The position numbers and the translations under genes are program-made. Positions 37,569 to 46,992 of a stretch of 64,000 nt of DNA are shown here, in pieces. Origin of the DNA: Chloroflexi bacterium HGW-Chloroflexi-2 (GTDB taxonomy: Bacteria; Chloroflexota; Anaerolineae; Anaerolineales; Anaerolineaceae); NCBI GenBank assembly GCA_002840735.1, contig PHBY01000001.1:1-64000 (forward strand). The letters run 5' to 3'. The notes beneath the pieces were generated by a model. That model was not told where the DNA came from. It saw nothing but the letters and a program-made list of their open reading frames with translations, and searched no databases. The number at the start of each line of letters is the position of its first letter. The first letter of the stretch is position 1.

Positions 37569-40091
37569 ATGACAGATAAAATTACTTGTCCACAATGTAA
37601 AACTGAGAATAACTTTTCTTCAATAAAATGTGTTAATTGTGGGTTTAATTTCCAAATTAATTCTGTTGACTCAGGTTCCGAACCTGACTGGTTAGCTTTA
37701 TTAAGAGATTCCAATAATGAAGATCAATCGACTGAGTCTAATTTACCAGACACAAATGAAAATTTTTTTGACCTGAATGGGAGGTCAGATGATGAGGTTC
37801 CAGATTGGTTAAATAGAATCAGAGATATTAAACAATTTGATGAAGATTTCAAAAAAATTGAATCTGGAAAGACTGAAGAGCTTCATCCTCTAACTTCTAC
37901 TGATAATTCTGATTTAGTTAATTCATTGCGAGATGAAGATCAACATCTTGATGAAAATTCAATTGATTGGATAGCGAGTTTACGCGATATTCAAAAACCA
38001 GTAGACGAAGAACAATTATTAAATTCAGAAAAAGATGATGAAAGCCATGACGAAGAAATTTCAAACCTGCCACCTGAAATGGATGAAATTAAAAAAGATT
38101 GGCAAATTGAATTCCCTATTTCTTTAGAATTAGAAAATGATGAAAATGTTACTCCAGCTGAAGAATTTCCTGATTGGTTGAGTAATATTACAAGTAAGTC
38201 GAAGAATGATGAAAATTTAAACGATCTAGAAATACCTAATTGGTTAACACCCAATCAGGAAGTACCAATTGATAGAGCCAATACCCCAATAGAACCGTTT
38301 AACCTTCCTGAATGGCTTTCCAAAACTAACTTTCTGGTTGATGAAGAACCAAAAGAAAGCTCTGAATTAGAAAGATCCGACGAAACAGAAAATCTTCCTG
38401 ATTGGATCAATGACATCAATCAAAATAAAGAAAAGAAAACTTTGGATGAATCACCTTCAGATGAAGAATCAGAAGGAAGCGTTGAGGCAACATTCGATTC
38501 TGTTTTATTATTCAACAAATTAGATATGTCACCAGAATCAAAAATAGGTGATGAATTCAAATTAGATGAATTTGATTCTGAACTCAACGAATTAGAACAA
38601 AAAATAAACGCTTTAGAAAGAGATCAACCAGAAGAACCAGCTTTCATTCTTGATGAATCTGAATTAAAAAGTCTATCTGTAAAACCATTTATCGGTATCG
38701 ATGAAAGCGAAGATTGGTTTGATAATATTCAACTTCCTACGACCAGTGATGATTTGATAGAAGTTGATCCTCATCACCATAAAGTAAAACCGAAAATAGA
38801 AGAAGCAGACAAACACGTTCTACCATTCAAGTTCGATAATGTTCCTGATTGGTTAGAAAACATCGATTTTGATTACAATGAGATTGAACCGTTGCAATCG
38901 ATGGAAGAGGAGAAAATTTCTGATTCTTCTGATGTGGATAATATCGAAAAAGGGAAACTACCGGAATGGTTAAAAGCTATCAGACCAATTGAAGTTGTTT
39001 CACCTGATATTTCGAGATTGAAATCACAGAAAATAATTGAGAAGTCTGGTCCTTTAGCTGGATTACAGGATGTCTTGACTTCGGAAAGCATTACCAAAAC
39101 CTATTCACCTCCACCAGCTTATTCTGTAACGATTGATGTAACTGATAAGCAAAAATCCCATGTAAGAATTTTAGAAGAAATTATTTCTCCGGTAGTGCAA
39201 TTTAATAAATCAAAAAAGAAATCAAAAACGATATTGCATCGAATGGAATTTATCTTAATTCCTGCATTTCTATTATTAATTATCACCTATTCATTATTCG
39301 TCGATCATACCAATTTAAAATTTCCAGAAATTTTACCGGCTGAAGCAGTCAGATTCCACAATCTTGCGACAGGATATCTGAACCGAAATCAGTCCCCAAG
39401 TCATGTTTTGGTTGTATTTGAAACTGAAGCCAGTTCTTATCCTGAAATTAATTTAATTTCAGTAGGATTTTTTGAGAATTTGTTTTTAAATAACCATTGG
39501 GTTACTTCTATTGCCACCAACCCGAATGGTGTTTTAGTATCAGAAAGAATATTGCGAGACTCTTACCTTAATGTTCCTTCTTATAATTTTGAGGAGAGAA
39601 ATACAAATCTTGGATATTTGCCTGGCTATGGTATTGGTATTCAGGCATTTCTTTCCAATCCCAAAACGACTTCACCTGGGATTGATTTAAACCTTAATAT
39701 TTGGGAAAAGCCACCTCTTTCTGAGATTAATACAATCAATGATTTCGACATGATCGTCCTGGTAACTGATAATTCTGAAAACGCCAAACTATGGATTGAG
39801 CAAATTAATTTACTCGTCCCAGATTCAGATTTATTATTAATTTCTTCAGCAAAAGCATCACCTTTATTACAACCATATTTACAAACAAATCAAATTGATG
39901 GGATGTTGAGTGGAATTATCGGTGGGCTGGCTTTCAACCTGCTCTCTCAATCTGAAATGAACAACATCGGTAGATATTGGGCAATTCTTCAACTCGGAGC
40001 AATTGTTTTTGTGTTTTACATTCTGGCTGGTGGTGTTATTTCAATTTTCAAAAAAGCTTTAACATCCGATAATATTGAGAAAAATAAATGA
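37569..40091 (+). CDS. zinc-ribbon protein with about ten PDWL-like repeats and two membrane spans
   Basis: An 840-aa protein. It begins with a zinc ribbon (CPQCKTENNFSSIKCVNCGF). A very acidic region of about 500 residues then carries short tryptophan motifs of the form (V/L)PDWLxxI at about residues 38, 77, 132, 200, 222, 246, 276, 380, 425 and 464. A span lies at about 558-577, an extracytoplasmic domain of about 220 residues (HVLVVFETEASSYPEINLI) follows, and a second span lies at about 802-826. The tail would be cytoplasmic and the domain outside. Not a family I recognise; the repeats look like docking motifs. It overlaps the next gene by 4 nt. Confidence 0.75.
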   Translation: MTDKITCPQCKTENNFSSIKCVNCGFNFQINSVDSGSEPDWLALLRDSNNEDQSTESNLPDTNENFFDLNGRSDDEVPDWLNRIRDIKQFDEDFKKIESGKTEELHPLTSTDNSDLVNSLRDEDQHLDENSIDWIASLRDIQKPVDEEQLLNSEKDDESHDEEISNLPPEMDEIKKDWQIEFPISLELENDENVTPAEEFPDWLSNITSKSKNDENLNDLEIPNWLTPNQEVPIDRANTPIEPFNLPEWLSKTNFLVDEEPKESSELERSDETENLPDWINDINQNKEKKTLDESPSDEESEGSVEATFDSVLLFNKLDMSPESKIGDEFKLDEFDSELNELEQKINALERDQPEEPAFILDESELKSLSVKPFIGIDESEDWFDNIQLPTTSDDLIEVDPHHHKVKPKIEEADKHVLPFKFDNVPDWLENIDFDYNEIEPLQSMEEEKISDSSDVDNIEKGKLPEWLKAIRPIEVVSPDISRLKSQKIIEKSGPLAGLQDVLTSESITKTYSPPPAYSVTIDVTDKQKSHVRILEEIISPVVQFNKSKKKSKTILHRMEFILIPAFLLLIITYSLFVDHTNLKFPEILPAEAVRFHNLATGYLNRNQSPSHVLVVFETEASSYPEINLISVGFFENLFLNNHWVTSIATNPNGVLVSERILRDSYLNVPSYNFEERNTNLGYLPGYGIGIQAFLSNPKTTSPGIDLNLNIWEKPPLSEINTINDFDMIVLVTDNSENAKLWIEQINLLVPDSDLLLISSAKASPLLQPYLQTNQIDGMLSGIIGGLAFNLLSQSEMNNIGRYWAILQLGAIVFVFYILAGGVISIFKKALTSDNIEKNK

Positions 40092-40756
40092 ATCAAGATC
40101 AATTTTTCTGGTTACTATTTAGTTTCATTTTGACAATAATGGTCTTTAGCTATATTTTTGGTGATAACCCTTTGTTTAGAATCGCAACCTATTTATTTAT
40201 CGGTGTTGCTTCAGCTTATGTATTTGTTTTAATTTTTTATCAAGTCTTAATTCCTAAATTGATCATGCCAATCTTTACTGGTGATACCACGCAAAGGATA
40301 ATTCAAATTATTCCAATAACTTTATCAATCCTTTTATTCTTCAAATTATCCAAAAGAACAAGTTCCGTTGGGAACATTTCACTGGCGTTTTTAGTGGGAA
40401 GTGGTTCAGCAGTCATCTTAACCAGTGCATTTTCTGGCACTTTGTTGCCTATGATTGATATGATCACTGAACCTTTTTCTTTGAACTCATTAAATTTCCA
40501 GAAATTAATTGGAGGTAGTATTCTTTTACTTGGTGCAATTTCATCATTGCTGTATTTTCAATTTTCAACCATCATAACTTCCGACAATCAATCTATATTT
40601 TCCAGGTTTATGCACTACTCAAAAACGGTAGGCACAGTATTTATCGGCATAACACTTGGGTCAATTTTTGCAGGTGTTATCATTTCATCCATGCTAGCTT
40701 TAATTGAAAGGCTAAACTTTATCATTACATTTATTTATAATTTGATGAGTGGGTAA
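40088..40756 (+). CDS. polytopic membrane protein, unknown
   Basis: A 222-aa protein with about six hydrophobic segments (FFWLLFSFILTIMVFSYIF, FRIATYLFIGVASAYVFVLIFY, and so on) and a conserved-looking VGNISLAFLVGSGSAVILTSAF. The ATGA overlap with the PDWL gene and the 6-nt gap to the GlmL-like gene place it inside the same operon. No function can be assigned. Confidence 0.65.
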   Translation: MNQDQFFWLLFSFILTIMVFSYIFGDNPLFRIATYLFIGVASAYVFVLIFYQVLIPKLIMPIFTGDTTQRIIQIIPITLSILLFFKLSKRTSSVGNISLAFLVGSGSAVILTSAFSGTLLPMIDMITEPFSLNSLNFQKLIGGSILLLGAISSLLYFQFSTIITSDNQSIFSRFMHYSKTVGTVFIGITLGSIFAGVIISSMLALIERLNFIITFIYNLMSG

Positions 40757-40762
40757 GAAAAA

Positions 40763-42499
40763 ATGAGTGAATTAGTTGAATTAGCCTCTGTTCTCGGAAT
40801 TAAAATTGACATCCACACAACAAAATTGTTTCTATTTGATGTGGTAGATGGGAAATTTCATTTGTTAGCAACCAGTGAAGCTGACACATCTTATAAACCT
40901 CCTTATAACGACATTAGGGAAGGATTTTTTAAAGCTGTTGACAATCTACAACAAATTTCTGGAAGAATGTTAATCGATGATGATATGAATGTGATTGTTC
41001 CAAGCCAAACAGATGGTAGTGGAATTGATCAAGTTGCCTTTACCTACGGGTTTTTAGATCAGATTTCCATTATCACAGCTGGTTTATTGGAGGGTGTATC
41101 GATTTCCAGTCTGACAAATTTAATAAATTCAACCCATATGAAACATTCAGATCAAATCAGTTTAAACGACCCTAGAAAAATTGACGAGATATTATCTTCT
41201 GTCATCAATCACAGACCAGACTTAATTTTACTGTCTGGAGGCACGGAAAATGGTGCAAATAAATCTGTTTTAAGAATGATGGAAATCATTTTATTTTGTA
41301 TCAAACATTTACCGAAGGAAAGAATACCAGAATTAATTTATGCTGGAAATTCATCTATTGCTGCAAAGATCCAGGAAATGTCTTCTCCTTTTGCGAAATT
41401 ATCCATTACAGAAAATATCAGACCAACTTTAGAAGACGAAAATTTGACACCTGCTTTAACCTTTATAAATGAGTTAAGCTCTCAAATAATGGCAAAAAAA
41501 ATTCCTGGGTTCGAGTATTTATTCAGCTTGACGAGATCTGCACCTCTCCCATACAACCAGGCAAATGGGATCATGACAAAATTTCTAAACAAATTAAGTA
41601 ACGAAAATAATGGCAATATTTTAGTCATTGATTTGAGCAAAGAAATTATTTTAATGGCTGGTAGCAATAATGGCTCCCTACAACAAAATACAGTGGAAAA
41701 TTCGTTATTTAACAATCCGGAGCGTTTTATTTCAGAAACAAATATTCGTGATATATCAAATTGGTTACCAAAAAATAAAGAAAAAGATTTTATTAATGAT
41801 TATGTTTGGGGTAAATCCATCAGGCCTTACACTATCCCGAATGATAAAGATGAACTATTTATTGAAATCAGTATAATAAAAAACTTAATTCGGAAAAATT
41901 ATCAACAATTTAATAATAAGTTTGGAAATTCATTTGATTATTGGAACCAGATTGTGATTAATGGGGATTATTTATCCAAATTTGAAAATCCAAATGATAT
42001 TGCCCTCATTCTTCTAGATGCTATTCAACCAAAAGGTGTTACAAATTTGTTTCTTGACCAACATGGTATTTTGCCTGTCCTCGGAAGTATTGCTGTTGAT
42101 AATCAAATTTTACCTATCCAAATATTGGAAGGTTCTTCTATCAGTCTTTTAGCAAAAGTGTTTTCGATCCAATCCAAAGCTAAAATTGGAACACCTCTTT
42201 TAAAAGTCAGGCTCGAATTCAAAGATGGTACGTATTTAGAAGAACAAATCGTCAAAGGCACGATCACAAAATTACCAGTAATGGCTGGTCAAATTGTAAA
42301 ATTATTCTTTGAACCACTAATCAATATTAATATGAACCAATTCGGAAAAAATATCGATAAAGGCCTTATTATTCAAGGTGGTATAAGCGGAGTAATTTTT
42401 GACGCTCGCGGAAGACCGATCCCATTGCAGAAAAATAATGCTGAACGATTCGACCAATTCCAAAAATGGTACAAGAGTATGGATATTGACTTGGCATAA
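40763..42499 (+). CDS. GlmL/MutL-like ASKHA ATPase homolog
   Basis: A 578-aa protein resembling GlmL (MutL), the accessory ATPase-fold protein of adenosylcobalamin glutamate mutase. Seen are an N-terminal phosphate-1-like stretch (LGIKIDIHTTKLFLFDVVDG), DLILLSGGTENGANKSVLRMMEI, a central RSAPLPYNQANGIMTKFL and VIDLSK. The N-terminal motif lacks the usual DxGsT signature, reading KIDIHTT. No glutamate mutase genes are nearby; the neighbours are membrane proteins of unknown function, so it probably powers or regulates them. Confidence 0.75.
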   Translation: MSELVELASVLGIKIDIHTTKLFLFDVVDGKFHLLATSEADTSYKPPYNDIREGFFKAVDNLQQISGRMLIDDDMNVIVPSQTDGSGIDQVAFTYGFLDQISIITAGLLEGVSISSLTNLINSTHMKHSDQISLNDPRKIDEILSSVINHRPDLILLSGGTENGANKSVLRMMEIILFCIKHLPKERIPELIYAGNSSIAAKIQEMSSPFAKLSITENIRPTLEDENLTPALTFINELSSQIMAKKIPGFEYLFSLTRSAPLPYNQANGIMTKFLNKLSNENNGNILVIDLSKEIILMAGSNNGSLQQNTVENSLFNNPERFISETNIRDISNWLPKNKEKDFINDYVWGKSIRPYTIPNDKDELFIEISIIKNLIRKNYQQFNNKFGNSFDYWNQIVINGDYLSKFENPNDIALILLDAIQPKGVTNLFLDQHGILPVLGSIAVDNQILPIQILEGSSISLLAKVFSIQSKAKIGTPLLKVRLEFKDGTYLEEQIVKGTITKLPVMAGQIVKLFFEPLININMNQFGKNIDKGLIIQGGISGVIFDARGRPIPLQKNNAERFDQFQKWYKSMDIDLA

Positions 42500-42523
42500 T
42501 TATTGCAACTTCTTCATAAAAAT

Positions 42524-43573
42524 ATGGAAACTCTAAACTTTCACACACTCGGATTAGCAAAAATTCAAAGAACAAGAATATTTCCTGGAAGAGGAGATGT
42601 TTTAGTAAGAGTTGGACAAAAAGTAGATGCATCAGATGCAATCGCTGAATTTTTCCCTGAAGAGAAATTTATGATTGTTAATGTTAGAAAAGAATTAAAT
42701 TTCAAAAATTCAGATGATGCCCGCAGATCTATCAACGTGAGAGTTGGGGATAAATTAACAAAAGGTGATTTGATCGCTCAATCTTCTGGGACTTTATCAA
42801 AATCATTAAAAGCTCAAAATGATTCTGAAGTCGTAAATATCATTGGAAGCCAGATTGTGCTACGTTTGATGCAGAGACCAAAAGCAGTTTTAGCAGGATT
42901 TGAAGCAATCGTCACTGAAATTCTTCCTTTCCGAGGTGTTGTAATCGAAACTAATGGGGCACTCATTCAGGGGGTCTGGGGAAACCAAAAAGCAACATCC
43001 GGGTCATTCATCACAATTATGCAAGATATGTTTGAAGAACTAACACCTCAAAAGATTGATGTGACATTCAGGGGTTCAATTGTTTTAGGTGGCTATTGTG
43101 CCAATAGCGAAGTATTTAAAGCTGCAGAGGAATTGAATATTAAAGGTTTGATACTTACCAGTATGAGTGCATCCATTGCAAATGCAGCACTCAATTGCAA
43201 TATTCCGATTATATTGTTAGAAGGATTTGGACCTATTCCCTTGAATGAAAGAGCCTTCGAATTACTGAAATCGAATGAGAAAAAAGTTGTATCACTCAAT
43301 GCAATATATGATGTCAAAAAATTCGAAAAACCTGAAATCATCATACAATTACCTGTAGAAGCAAATCCACCTGTTGAAGGACAGGAATTGAGAAATGGTT
43401 GTGTGGTACGTGTAAATTCCGGACCCGATCAAGGTAAAGCTGGAGTTATTAAGAAGATAAATCCATCTAAAACGAAACTTAACAATGGTATCCGTACTGT
43501 TTGTGCAATAATAGAATTCAGTGATGAAGATCAGATTTCTGTGCCGCTTGCGAATTTGGATATCCTGGAGTAA
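42524..43573 (+). CDS. unknown soluble protein with biotinyl-like and KOW-like segments
   Basis: A 349-aa soluble protein. The N-terminus has two glycine/valine-rich beta-hairpin repeats (GRGDVLVRVGQKVDASDAIAEF and INVRVGDKLTKGDLIAQS) like biotinyl/lipoyl-type barrels. A middle alpha/beta domain includes GVVIETNGALIQGVWGN. The C-terminus (VVRVNSGPDQGKAGVIKKI) looks like a KOW motif. I use the ATG at 42524 rather than an upstream TTG. It follows the GlmL-like gene by 24 nt and is probably its partner. No family is recognised. Confidence 0.65.
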   Translation: METLNFHTLGLAKIQRTRIFPGRGDVLVRVGQKVDASDAIAEFFPEEKFMIVNVRKELNFKNSDDARRSINVRVGDKLTKGDLIAQSSGTLSKSLKAQNDSEVVNIIGSQIVLRLMQRPKAVLAGFEAIVTEILPFRGVVIETNGALIQGVWGNQKATSGSFITIMQDMFEELTPQKIDVTFRGSIVLGGYCANSEVFKAAEELNIKGLILTSMSASIANAALNCNIPIILLEGFGPIPLNERAFELLKSNEKKVVSLNAIYDVKKFEKPEIIIQLPVEANPPVEGQELRNGCVVRVNSGPDQGKAGVIKKINPSKTKLNNGIRTVCAIIEFSDEDQISVPLANLDILE

Positions 43574-43603
43574 AGTATTAAGTATTATTTTAAGGAGAAA
43601 GCT

Positions 43604-44242
43604 ATGGAACCCACACAATTAGAAGACAATGATTTATTTGAAGAAGAACCTTCACCAGAAAAACCAAATGGAAATGGTTCCAGTAACAAACCATTCATTA
43701 TTGGTGTTGGTATTTTAGGTGCAATCGTTGTTTTCTCCATTTTAGCTATCATTGCTTATGTGATTCTATTCCGACCAAAAACAACATCTGATTTACAGAA
43801 TCAGGCAGCAGAAATTCAGGCGCAAAACACTGCCATTTCCTTAATCGCATCTCAGACAGCTGAGGTTGAACAAAAAGTTTCCACGCAAAAAGCAGCTCCT
43901 TCGACAACACCTGTTGCACCTAGCCCAACATTAGTCGTGGCAATGCCCACAGCCACGTCTGATTCTGGTTCACAATCAACTTCTGTAGCAGGTCAGGACC
44001 CTGCCATTCGAACGGCAACAGTAGCAGCCTTTCAAACTCAGGCAGCCGCAACCCTGATGGGTACTCAGGTATCGGTCGGTACTCAAATTGCTTTGGGTAC
44101 CCTGGTTCCCCAAGTGACTCCTACGACCCTGCCGACTGCAGGTTTTATGGATGAAGTTGGTTTACCTGCACTTTTAGGGGCCGCCATAGCCTTGATCGTA
44201 ATCATTTTCCTCGTTCGAAAATTACGTTTTTCAACCAATTAG
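43604..44242 (+). CDS. bitopic membrane protein with Thr/Gln-rich stalk and LPTAG-like tail
   Basis: A 212-aa protein. An acidic cytoplasmic N-terminus (about 30 residues) is followed by a span at about 32-56. A Ser/Thr/Gln/Ala-rich stalk contains repeats of the type TQxAxGT. The C-terminus reads LPTAGF, a few residues, a hydrophobic span (LPALLGAAIALIVIIFLV), then RKLRF. That tail layout resembles a sortase sorting signal. It is the last gene of the locus and is followed by a terminator. AAGGAG precedes the ATG. Confidence 0.65.
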   Translation: MEPTQLEDNDLFEEEPSPEKPNGNGSSNKPFIIGVGILGAIVVFSILAIIAYVILFRPKTTSDLQNQAAEIQAQNTAISLIASQTAEVEQKVSTQKAAPSTTPVAPSPTLVVAMPTATSDSGSQSTSVAGQDPAIRTATVAAFQTQAAATLMGTQVSVGTQIALGTLVPQVTPTTLPTAGFMDEVGLPALLGAAIALIVIIFLVRKLRFSTN

Positions 44243-44265
44243 AAATCAAACTTATTAAAATAAAG

Positions 44266-44287
44266 ATCCCCCTTTCGGGGGATTTTT
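44266..44287. terminator. intrinsic terminator between converging genes
   Basis: A 7-bp stem ATCCCCC/GGGGGAT around TTTC with a T run on the plus strand; the A-rich left flank gives it some function on the minus strand too. It ends the 36-44 kb locus. Confidence 0.85.
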
Positions 44288-44309
44288 GAATATCCAATTT
44301 TACGTGAAA

Positions 44310-45770
44310 TTAACGAACTGATTCAGCGATTTGTTCTCCGTATGTAATCATTGCTTTGACCATTTGTTTTGATCTTCCTTCTGCGTAGACACGTAAAACC
44401 GGCTCGGTACCAGATGGCCGGATTAACAACCACGAATCATCCGCAAATAAATATTTGACACCATCTAATGCTGAAATTGAATTCAGTGTTTCCCCGCCAA
44501 TTGACTTTGGTGCATCCTGGGTTAAACGATCAACCATTTTCTGTTTTGAAACTGGTAATTTCAATCGAAGATCCTTACGTTCATACTCAGCAGGTCCAAC
44601 TTCTGTCAATAGATTCTCCACTAATTCATACAAACCGGTTCCAGATTCAGCCACAATTTCCAATAAAAGTAAACCCATGGCAACACCATCACCTTCCGGG
44701 ATATGACCTTTGAATGAAATACCACCGGATTCTTCACCCCCAATTAGTACTTCTTCTTTCAACATATAATCTGCAATGTGATTAAATCCAACTGGTGTCT
44801 CATGAACTGTTAGTCCATATTTATTTGCCAGTCTGTCAATCATTCCCGTGGTAGAAACAGTACGAACGACTGATCCGGTCATATGTTTCTTCTCAACCAG
44901 ATATTTCAAAGCCAAAGACATAATTTTATGAGGATCGACAAAATTTCCCCTCTCATCCATGGCTCCAATCCGATCTGCATCACCATCTGTTGCCAGTCCT
45001 AAGCATCCCAAACCTGTACTGATAGCTCCAGCCAGGGCTCCTAAATTTATAGCAATTGGTTCTGGATGAACTCCACCAAACCCCGGGTTCATTTCACCTC
45101 GAATTTCCACAACCTCAGTTCCACTCCCTTGAAGAATGGAACGAATAGCCCCACGACCCGAACCATACATTGAATCTACAACTATCCTTTGTGGATTATC
45201 AGCAATAATATCAAAGTCAATCAGGTTATTGATATGTTCAAAATAAGGTGGAATTGGATTAAATTTTTGAATTAAATTCAAATTTTTTGCTTGCTGATAA
45301 TCCATCAAGTTAGGTCCACGGGCTTGTGCCTCATTATCATTTAAAAAAACTTCAACTTTCCGGCATTGTTCGGGTAATGCTGAGCCTCCGAAAGCAGCTT
45401 TAAGTTTTAGACCATTATATCTGGGAGCATTATGTGATGCTGTGATCATGATTCCAGCAATCGCATTGAAATGTTTTACAGCATACGAAATAGCAGGAGT
45501 TGGTGCATCTGCCCGACTGAGGTAAACACTATATCCATTTCCAGCCAAAACTCTCGCGACATCATTAGCATATCGATCTGATAAAAAACGAGTATCGAAT
45601 CCCACAACCATTTTTCGGGAATCTGGTCCTGGTCCTAAAGAAGAACCGTTCATCCATGATTCAGTCGCTACTGCATCGGCAATTGCCTGAGTTACCAAAC
45701 GTAAATTATTAAATGTAAATGTATCAGAAATTACTGCTCTCCAACCATCGGTGCCAAAACTTATTGTCAT
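44310..45770 (-). CDS. phosphoglucomutase/phosphomannomutase family protein
   Basis: Alpha-D-phosphohexomutase, 486 aa. The active-site phosphoserine loop is ITASHNAPRYNGLK, the Mg-binding loop is TDGDADRIGA, the sugar-specificity loop is GGEESGGISFKGH, and the C-terminal phosphate-binding loop is RPSGTEPVLRVY. The GEESGG loop favours glucose/mannose phosphates. AGGAGT precedes the ATG. It probably feeds cell-envelope polysaccharide or glycogen metabolism. Confidence 0.93.
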   Translation of the reverse strand: MTISFGTDGWRAVISDTFTFNNLRLVTQAIADAVATESWMNGSSLGPGPDSRKMVVGFDTRFLSDRYANDVARVLAGNGYSVYLSRADAPTPAISYAVKHFNAIAGIMITASHNAPRYNGLKLKAAFGGSALPEQCRKVEVFLNDNEAQARGPNLMDYQQAKNLNLIQKFNPIPPYFEHINNLIDFDIIADNPQRIVVDSMYGSGRGAIRSILQGSGTEVVEIRGEMNPGFGGVHPEPIAINLGALAGAISTGLGCLGLATDGDADRIGAMDERGNFVDPHKIMSLALKYLVEKKHMTGSVVRTVSTTGMIDRLANKYGLTVHETPVGFNHIADYMLKEEVLIGGEESGGISFKGHIPEGDGVAMGLLLLEIVAESGTGLYELVENLLTEVGPAEYERKDLRLKLPVSKQKMVDRLTQDAPKSIGGETLNSISALDGVKYLFADDSWLLIRPSGTEPVLRVYAEGRSKQMVKAMITYGEQIAESVR

Positions 45771-45792
45771 TGATTACTCCTTTGAATTTTTG

Positions 45793-46992
45793 TTACCATT
45801 CAGGTTCAGGGGTCGCTGACACAATCAAACTGCGCATAATCCACCCATCAACCTGATCTATAAATCTGATATGAACCCAGGTTGCTCCATCAATCACCTC
45901 TATCTCGTCAAGAATCTGCACTGCTGTTCCATTCAAAACAGTTCTAACAATTCTCGCATCAAATCCGGGCTCTTCTCGTATATTTGCCCCATCACCTTCA
46001 GGGGATCTCACTTCTGCCCAAATGATGGTCGGAAGTGGCGTAAGCGTAATGGTGGCTTTTGAAGTCGGAATTAAATTCAACGTCTCAGTCGGTTTTTCTT
46101 GTTCAACCAATGATATTGATTGTGTATTTGTTGGGCTTGGAAGAATTGGTGAAATCTGACTTAAAGAATTATTTTCAATAACCATCATATTCTCAGTCTC
46201 TAGTATGACTTCTTTGTCCATTTGAAGGATATCCGGTTTAAAAAAGATAACCCCTACAACCGCCATTAAAATGATAAGACTCATAATTCCCCAGCTATTT
46301 TTTATACTGACCGGGCGAATCTTATAGGCTAATAATATCCCCACTCCAAATACAATAGCTATACCGAAATACTGCAAAAACGTGATCATTCCAATCAAAA
46401 ATTGGGTTCGTAAACCCATGCCAAAGGCAAATCCCGAAGAAACCAACGGTAAATAAAAGCTATACGCAAGTGCTACATTTGCCACCAAAGAAGCCTGCCG
46501 CGGGTTTCGGATGATTGTTGATACCATGATGAGAATGCCAACAAAAAGTAACAATAAACCTGACCAATTAAACTCGATAAAATATTCCCAGATAATAAAT
46601 TCTCGTTCTGGAAATTGCCTGGCAATAAAACCTGAAAATCCTCCGACAATGAAAAAACTGACAAAATTCAGAAGAAGAGAAATTAGACCGATTTTTAGAA
46701 ATTTTAGGGAACCTAAATTAAATCCAAACGCCAAACCTAATATTGGAGACACGATGGGGGTTATCAAAATGGCTAACATAAATAATGGAAATTTGTCCAA
46801 TAATAAGGCAAGAGAAATTAATAATAATGAAATTGCTCCAACCAAAAAGGTCTCGACATTTATCTCCAATCTGTGGCTTAATTGATCTAAAAAACTATTA
46901 AAGCCTGTAGGTCCAAACTGAGACCATCTTGAATCTTTACTTCTGAATTCACTTTTTGACACTTTGGAGTGTTTCTCATTTTGTTGGTTCAT
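45793..46992 (-). CDS. polytopic membrane protein with C-terminal SH3b domain (DUF389-like spans)
   Basis: A 399-aa protein. Residues about 50-270 hold seven or so hydrophobic segments; the segment LLLDKFPLFMLAILITPIVSPILGLAFG resembles DUF389 membrane proteins. A Ser/Thr/Pro linker follows, and residues about 320-390 are a bacterial SH3 (SH3b) domain with ANIREEPGFDARIVRTVLNGTAVQIL and WVHIRF, which usually binds cell-wall peptides. The start overlaps the HAD-gene stop (ATGA). Confidence 0.75.
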   Translation of the reverse strand: MNQQNEKHSKVSKSEFRSKDSRWSQFGPTGFNSFLDQLSHRLEINVETFLVGAISLLLISLALLLDKFPLFMLAILITPIVSPILGLAFGFNLGSLKFLKIGLISLLLNFVSFFIVGGFSGFIARQFPEREFIIWEYFIEFNWSGLLLLFVGILIMVSTIIRNPRQASLVANVALAYSFYLPLVSSGFAFGMGLRTQFLIGMITFLQYFGIAIVFGVGILLAYKIRPVSIKNSWGIMSLIILMAVVGVIFFKPDILQMDKEVILETENMMVIENNSLSQISPILPSPTNTQSISLVEQEKPTETLNLIPTSKATITLTPLPTIIWAEVRSPEGDGANIREEPGFDARIVRTVLNGTAVQILDEIEVIDGATWVHIRFIDQVDGWIMRSLIVSATPEPEW

